A DNA stretch of 64,000 nucleotides from Paralichthys olivaceus (taxonomy: Eukaryota; Chordata; Actinopteri; Pleuronectiformes; Paralichthyidae). This document shows positions 56,289-64,000 of the stretch, one piece after another. Positions within the stretch are counted from its first letter, which is position 1. Every line of letters starts with the position of its first letter. Under the pieces are notes generated by a model. That model was not told the origin of the DNA, did no database searches, and saw only the letters and a list, made by a program, of their open reading frames with translations. Both the position numbers and the translations under genes were made by a program. The DNA lies in contig NC_091110.1 of assembly GCF_024713975.1 (NCBI RefSeq), positions 18,629,501-18,693,500 of the forward strand, read 5' to 3'.

Positions 56289-56970
56289 GCTGAAGAGGAG
56301 GCGTCACTGAGCACAGATGAGGGAGATGACGCTCTTCTCTCGTGGCTACATCTTCAAACCCCGAGGAGGTTGTGCTGCTGCTGGTGGAGTTGCTGGTGGA
56401 GTTGTGTTGCTGGTTGTGTTGCTGGTGGTGACGGCAGCTCAGCAGCTCTGGAGACTGACTCACAACAAATACACAAAACAACACAGTGAGGAAATGAGAT
56501 GACACACACACACACACACACACACACACTGACACTCAGAGGAGAGGACGGGGCCCACACCATCCTGGAGGACACACAGTGAGTCCAGCGTCCATCTTTG
56601 AGTCCCAGTGACGTGTCAGCTTCATTACGTTCACGTGAATAAAGTGTTAAAAAGGTTTAAAGTGACGCAGCGGCGACATGTCGACGCTGCAGAGCCTCAG
56701 TGGTTCACAGTGTAGCCTCTGTTAGCATGCGAGCTAATCCCTGTCAGTGGTGATGCAGCGGTGCTCGTCGCAACATCTGCACACAACATCTGCACACGGC
56801 CGTGAACACGTGGTGCTCCGCGAACGACGCGTCAGTTTACCTCAACGACTCCGCGCCGCCTCCTGCTCCATGAGTCCGGACGACACACCGCGCACGGAGC
56901 TAACAGCCCGTTAGCATCGCAGCTTCAGAGCCTCTGCTTCTCTCGCGCTGACGAAATATCGCGAGAACTC
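56289..56970 (-). promoter_or_regulatory. tmem203 promoter and probable 5' non-coding exon
   Basis: A CpG-rich block at about 56820-56970 contains TCGCGAGA (56959-56966), a core motif of TATA-less promoters. A donor GTTGAG|GTAAAC lies after 56841 and an acceptor CCTCTTCAG before 56289, which would give a 551-nt 5' UTR intron. The proposed exon has two short upstream ORFs. Human TMEM203 is intronless, so this split 5' UTR is an inference. Confidence 0.4.
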
Positions 56971-57829
56971 AAATGTCGGGATTCTACAGTGGCCGGTGAG
57001 ATTTCTTCTTCTTCTTCTTCTTCTTCTTCTTCTTTTGGGTTTTTACAACTTATTGGCGCCTCACCGCCTCCTGCTGGTTTGGAGTGTGGGTCAGGATTAT
57101 ATTATTTATTCTATAGAGTTAAAAAACACAACATATTGTTTACTACTAATCTACTTTATTGTTTTATTTATTATTATTAGTATTTATTTGTACTTGATTT
57201 TACTTGTATTCACAATCTGATGATCAATAAGAGCTCCCACCAGAGGGGACTGTGGAATACAATCACAGTGAGTGACTTCTTCTAAATCACTTCTTAGAAC
57301 CCATTTTTATAGACTTGCTTTCCTGTGATGTAGTTTTTTTACTGTGTTTTTGAACGTTGTCTTTTCACCTTTTTCTTTTTTCTTTTTCATTCATTTTTAC
57401 TGAATTATTATTACTGCTTTTATGTGTTCAAGTTTTTATCTTCTTTTCTTGCTTGCTGTCAAAACACTCGTTTTTAACAAAGTGCTACATAAATAAAGCA
57501 CATGACTGGAACACTGAACCCACAGAATTAAGGAACATCACAACTTTCAACTTTTCATTTTCCAATTCTGTAAAACAATGGTTACTGAATACTTAGACAT
57601 GTCATCATCTGGAATAGTCTTGTTACTTTTAATGTAATTCTCTTCTCTGTCTCCTTTTAATTATTACTAACTGGTATATACATCATCCTCTAATAAACTA
57701 CTCAAGAGAATCAGGATTAAAGAATTATATTTTAGTTTGCTGCCAAGCTACTGCTGCACACTCCAGTCCAGAAGGGGGCGGTCATGCGCCTATACGCTAG
57801 TTCGCCAAATAGTTCAGACTCCAGCCGCT

Positions 57830-57922
57830 AGTTGGCGGTAGCTGCGTCACCACCAGCCTTCGGTTGCAGAAGAAAAACTAAAGTGAGAAGTGAGAGAAGT
57901 CGCAGGTTTTCATCACAACAAG
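57830..57922 (+). promoter_or_regulatory. Possible non-coding first exon of alad
   Basis: A GC-box-like GGGGGCGGTC (about 57774) precedes a moderately GC-rich stretch that ends CATCACAACAAG|GTAAAA at 57922. The first coding exon of alad begins after TTACTTCAG at 59564, only 7 nt before the ATG, so at least one upstream non-coding exon must exist. This is the best-looking candidate in the gap. Confidence 0.35.
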
Positions 57923-58689
57923 GTAAAAACTGTGTATTTGTACCATTTGTGATGTTTTTCTACACGTGGTCTCAGTTTAATGTCACTGAATCAACACACT
58001 ACCGCAGTGTCGTTGCGTTTGAAACTCTTCTTCGTGGCATGGTTGTAAAAGCAAGGTGACTAAATGACGTGCAGCTCTGCAGGAACACACACACACACAC
58101 ACACATGTGATCGTGACTTTATTCCATCGTTACTTTTGTGTTTCAAGCTTTTCAACAACAACACAACGTGTGTTCACTGAGAACCAGAGACCACGTGTTC
58201 TCCTGCTGTTGAGCTTCGACACGTGAGCTTTGTGTTTTAATTCATTTCCGTGTTGACAGATTTAAAGAAAATGACGTTTACATGAAAATAACACAACATG
58301 GTGACGACAACATGCAGCTGACGTACAGTCACGTGTCACATGAGCTTTTAATCCTGATTGTTATTGTTAAAGACCGATCGAGGAACTTATTACTAACATT
58401 TATTATAATATATATATATTCACAACTTCACTGAAATCAGACTGTGTGTCATCAGATAGGGGCTGAGCGATGTAGCCAAAATATATATTAAGATAGAAAT
58501 GTTCATCTAAGTCGATAAAGACAATAATCACGACAAATTATTAGAAATACACCAAATAATCATTTAACTCTGGTTTAACTTTCTTAAATCTGCAATATTC
58601 ACTCTGTCTGTGCAGCACAATGGTTCATGTTCATCCGTTCACTGGACGTATTCTCACACTTCTGTTTTTACATTACATATGTTTGTTTT

Positions 58690-58865
58690 TATTCCATTTG
58701 CATTTTTCTTGATCTTTTATATTCTTACACTTTATCTTATTTATCTTATTGCATGTTACCTATTATTACTTACTGAAGCCTATTTTTGACTCCTGCTGCT
58801 GTAATATTGCAAATGTCCACATTGTGGGACTAATAAAGGATTCTCTTATTTTATCTTATCTTATT
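58690..58865 (+). repeat. Retroelement 3' tail with (ATCTT)n
   Basis: CACATTGTGGGACTAATAAA then GGATTCTCTTATTTTATC and TTATCTTATT. A GTGGGACTAATAAAGGAT end followed by a short ATCTT-type array is a common 3' end of fish retroposons. The body is not recognisable. Confidence 0.45.
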
Positions 58866-59570
58866 GTTTCTGTAAAGTTTAAAGACTTTTGCTCCTGATT
58901 GAAGGTTGTGGTTTTAAAATCTTCTTTATTTCAGAGAGTACAGTTTAAAACATTTTCATTACATCCATATATATTGGACTTTTCTCACATTATTATTGAT
59001 GAAGTTATATTATGCAAATGAAACATTCTATTTGCTTTATTGCCCAATCATAATATTCAGGGTTGATTCATTAAAGTTGACATGGCTTCATGAATCGTGG
59101 GCTCAAACTCTTGATATGTGCTGATTAGTTTGGACGACAGGAATTTGCGAAATCATAACAAGATAAAAACCACCTGATTCTACTGAGTCAGAAAAGTCAG
59201 TCAACGATAATATGGAATTCGAGCCAAAGTTTTTGACCTGTAACATAAAAGTTAATCATTATTCAAGAAATTCAAGAAAATATTCTTTTTCCTGTGCAGA
59301 AATAAAAAGTGGCGGCACGGAGAAGAAATGTTCGTGGAGGAAAAGGTCATAAACTACCAAAATAAAAGGTTGTTATTCAGTATAAATGCTTATTCTGCAG
59401 CCAGACAGAGCCGCGGTTGTTTGGAGAAGCAGCGTCACGCATGCTTGGTCAGTTTAAACGGTGACTGAGCTGAAGCACGAGAGTGTGAGAGCGGTTAAAA
59501 GGGACCTGCCCAGTTCACTGCGTTTCTGTCTGTGTCTCATCACCGATCGTCTCTTTACTTCAGAGCAGAG

Positions 59571-61745
<2,175 letters not shown>

Positions 61746-62194
61746 AGATCGAGGATCCGAAGCCGAAGAAAAAACGGACCAACAGACAGATTCAGTTGAA
61801 ACTACAAACCACGTGTTGACAAAGAGGATGAGTGAATGTGTGAAGACGAGCTCCGTTCGGCTTCAGAGCTCCATTATTGTTGTTTTGGTTCAGTTCACGT
61901 AGCGGCTGCTCGTGTTTCTTTGCACTGACTGGTGAGGTTGTAATCAGGAGTCCAGTTTGATTCAGATACACATGAACAGTGCAGATGTTTACAGTAGCTC
62001 TGTGTCCTCTAATGATTTAATTGAGTTAAACTCTGAGAATGTGACACGTCATTATTCTCGTCTCCTCTGTGTCACTGGGATCAGCTTTAAACGAGTCATC
62101 GCTCTGAACTAAGATTATTCAAAGTGCTTCATTATGAATGTGGGCAACACACACGTCTGATTTCTGTGTGTGAGACTCCAAACAAGCTCTTATT

Positions 62195-62200
62195 AATAAA
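62195..62200 (+). terminator. alad polyadenylation signal
   Basis: AATAAA 450 bp after the alad stop codon, followed by a T/GT-rich stretch (CACTTGTGTCTTTGTGTTG). It gives a plausible 3' UTR of about 470 nt. Confidence 0.65.
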
Positions 62201-63110
62201 TATCATTCACAGCTTCACTTGTGTCTTTGTGTTGTTTATGTGTTTATGTGAAAATGCAGCGGGACTCAAACACTTTATTAAAAACTTTTATCCACGTACA
62301 CAAAGTCTTTAACTGAACTTAAATATGTTTCATCAGATGAACGCTTGAACGAGTGTGTTCATCTGTTGACCTGTGACTGACAGCAGGGGGCAGTAACGCA
62401 CCAATAACATGTTGCATGGAAGAAAACTGCAGAAAAACATGTTGCAAACATTTGTTGTGTTTGTGTTTTTAACGTGACGAGATGACGAACTGTGAATCTA
62501 CTGATTACTGTGATGCATCTCTTCCTCCTGCTGCCTCTCACACTCCATCACTGACCAGCTGATGTCAGTGAGGGTTCAGGGTTTGATTCCCGGGGGGGCA
62601 CATTGAGATTCAGTCTCGCAGGGTGGTCGACTTCTTACACCGAGACACGACCGGGTGAGAAGCTTCCCTCGTCTCCAGAAGTTCCTGTGAGGCGGCGATT
62701 TGCAGCGAGGCCTCCGTCTTCTCTCCGAGTCCCAGTCACTCTGAGGAAAACCTCACAAATCAGATCTCTGCTGTTAAACACTTATTTTACCATTTATTCC
62801 TTTAGACTTTATAAAAACCGACTTCTCTAACTCGAGTTTTCTTGTTCGATGGGTGATGTTTTTCTCCGTCTACCACAGACAGTAAGTGCCTCTCTCTGCT
62901 GTAGTTCCGAATGACTCATTGCAAAACTAAACAAGTTAAAAGGTGGATGTTTTCACGGCGTGTAAACCTCTCGACTGCGACTCGTTCTTGTGAAGCAGTA
63001 CAATGATGAATCACGAACGTCTAACTCAAGGTGCCGCGTCGTGGGCGGAGGAAGCTCCAAACAGACAGAATAAAAGAAAAACACAAAAAAAACGGCGTGG
63101 AGCCGGAAGC
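62201..63110. other. Intergenic DNA downstream of alad
   Basis: No gene is recognised. A B-box-like GGGTTTGATTCCC at about 62579-62591 may be the remnant of a tRNA-derived SINE. The other short frames look random. Confidence 0.5.
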
Positions 63111-63130
63111 AGCAGAGTCGAGGGCTGGAT

Positions 63131-63238
63131 GTGACCGAGCGTCTCCAGCACAGTGGAGAGACGCTGCAGGTTCAGATAACAAAGCTTCTACGGGCTGGTC
63201 TGGAGGGAGAGGTGGTTCGACTCCTGCCACTGAGCAAG
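63131..63238 (+). CDS. Possible exon of an unrecognised gene
   Basis: A 36-codon block reads GETLQVQITKLLRAGLEGEV and VRLLPLSK, with coding-like codon choice (many CTG, CAG, GAG) and predicted amphipathic helix. It ends at a GT donor (AGCAAG|GTACTG). The only nearby ATG is out of frame (ATGTGACC), so the 5' boundary is unclear; an acceptor-like GCAG lies at about 63112. The rest of the gene, if real, would lie beyond the window. No family was recognised. Confidence 0.25.
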
Positions 63239-64000
63239 GTACTGACCTTTGGCCTCTCTGGAGAAAGAAGAAACTTCTACACGGGAACATATCTGTCGTT
63301 AACCTCGGAGACTGGTTAGCCACAGAGCGATGACCACATGTGGCCGCGGAGGGCTCAGCAGAAATTACAGCGTTCCTCTAACTGAGTCATCAAATGAGCC
63401 AGTGGGAACCGGGGCACACATACTCCAGTACCTCGGGTCAAAGGTCACCGCAGCAGTGATTCCCCACTGAGGGCCGAGGTTTTACTCGGGAGGTGAAGGT
63501 TTGTGTACGTGTGGTCAATCTACAGCGCCACCAACAGGCAGCTGCATATTTACTGCAGCGATTGCAACAAAAAATCTGATAAATCCAAAATAATCCAACC
63601 TCTTGAGGAGTAAAGACCTGATCAGGCCCAGATCCTGAAAAACGTATCCCACGTGTTGAGTGACAGCCAGGGGGCGACTCACCTCCGCGTTACAGGATTT
63701 ATTTACACACTGCAAGAAATGCCTCGTTCTGAATTTTCACTTTTAATTCAGTTTGTCTTGTTTTTCTTTGCAGCGGGGTTTTTTTTTTATTTAGTTGTTG
63801 TTGTTGTATTCAGAAGCAGAATGAAGCAGATCATTGAGGGGGAGCTGTAAGAAAATCCAAATCTGCACTGAAATCCTGTGAATGTACCCAGATGTGTCTG
63901 ACACTCTGGGACTCGGAGGTGATTTATTGACGCTGTGGACATTTCTTGCAGTGTGTGACGTGCGGGGGCAGAGCAGGGGGCTGCTCTGATTTAAGTTGCA

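Noticed and set aside
55882-56310. 142-codon plus-strand frame
   Set aside because: Gln/Glu-rich shadow of tmem203 on the opposite strand.

Overview
The window is nuclear DNA of a ray-finned fish, most likely a percomorph teleost. It has multi-exon vertebrate genes with many short introns of about 80-400 bp, AT-rich intergenic DNA, abundant CA, GA and TTA microsatellites, and short dispersed repeats. There are no operons, phage or bacterial features. All genes were recognised by reading exon translations against remembered vertebrate families; no database search was run.

Layout: (1) about 384-5364, minus strand: the first three coding exons of a neuronal Cav2-type calcium-channel alpha-1 subunit (cacna1b by context), with a TATA-containing promoter. 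The gene runs off the left edge. (2) 6488-7925, minus: two open exon-like blocks with compatible splice phases, a possible unrecognised gene. (3) 9833-27467, minus: a complete 26-coding-exon ehmt1 (GLP H3K9 methyltransferase, about 1297 aa), including an 8.7 kb first intron. (4) 28814-30281, plus: complete three-exon ssna1, head-to-head with ehmt1. (5) 34320-52951, minus: complete four-exon tprn (taperin, about 856 aa) with a 14.3 kb first intron full of repeats. (6) 55795-56211, minus: tmem203. (7) 59571-61745, plus: complete alad (porphobilinogen synthase, 331 aa), head-to-head with tmem203. (8) 63.1 kb, plus: a possible exon of an unknown next gene.

The order cacna1b - ehmt1 - ssna1 - tprn - tmem203 joins genes that all lie in human 9q34.3, although not all adjacent there. 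alad lies on human 9q32, so the window records a rearrangement within an ancestral chromosome-9-like linkage group. The genes do not form one pathway. They cover synaptic calcium entry, histone methylation, centriole/microtubule biology (ssna1), stereocilia and PP1 docking (tprn), an ER membrane protein (tmem203) and haem synthesis (alad).

Noteworthy non-standard elements are a U12-type AT-AC intron in the calcium channel, a GC-AG intron in ehmt1, a CCAAT cluster plus an RFX-like X-box between ehmt1 and ssna1, several non-autonomous transposon-like repeats, and a perfect 17-bp hairpin in tprn intron 1. I found no convincing novel multi-gene system. The most open item is the unrecognised candidate gene at 6.5-7.9 kb.
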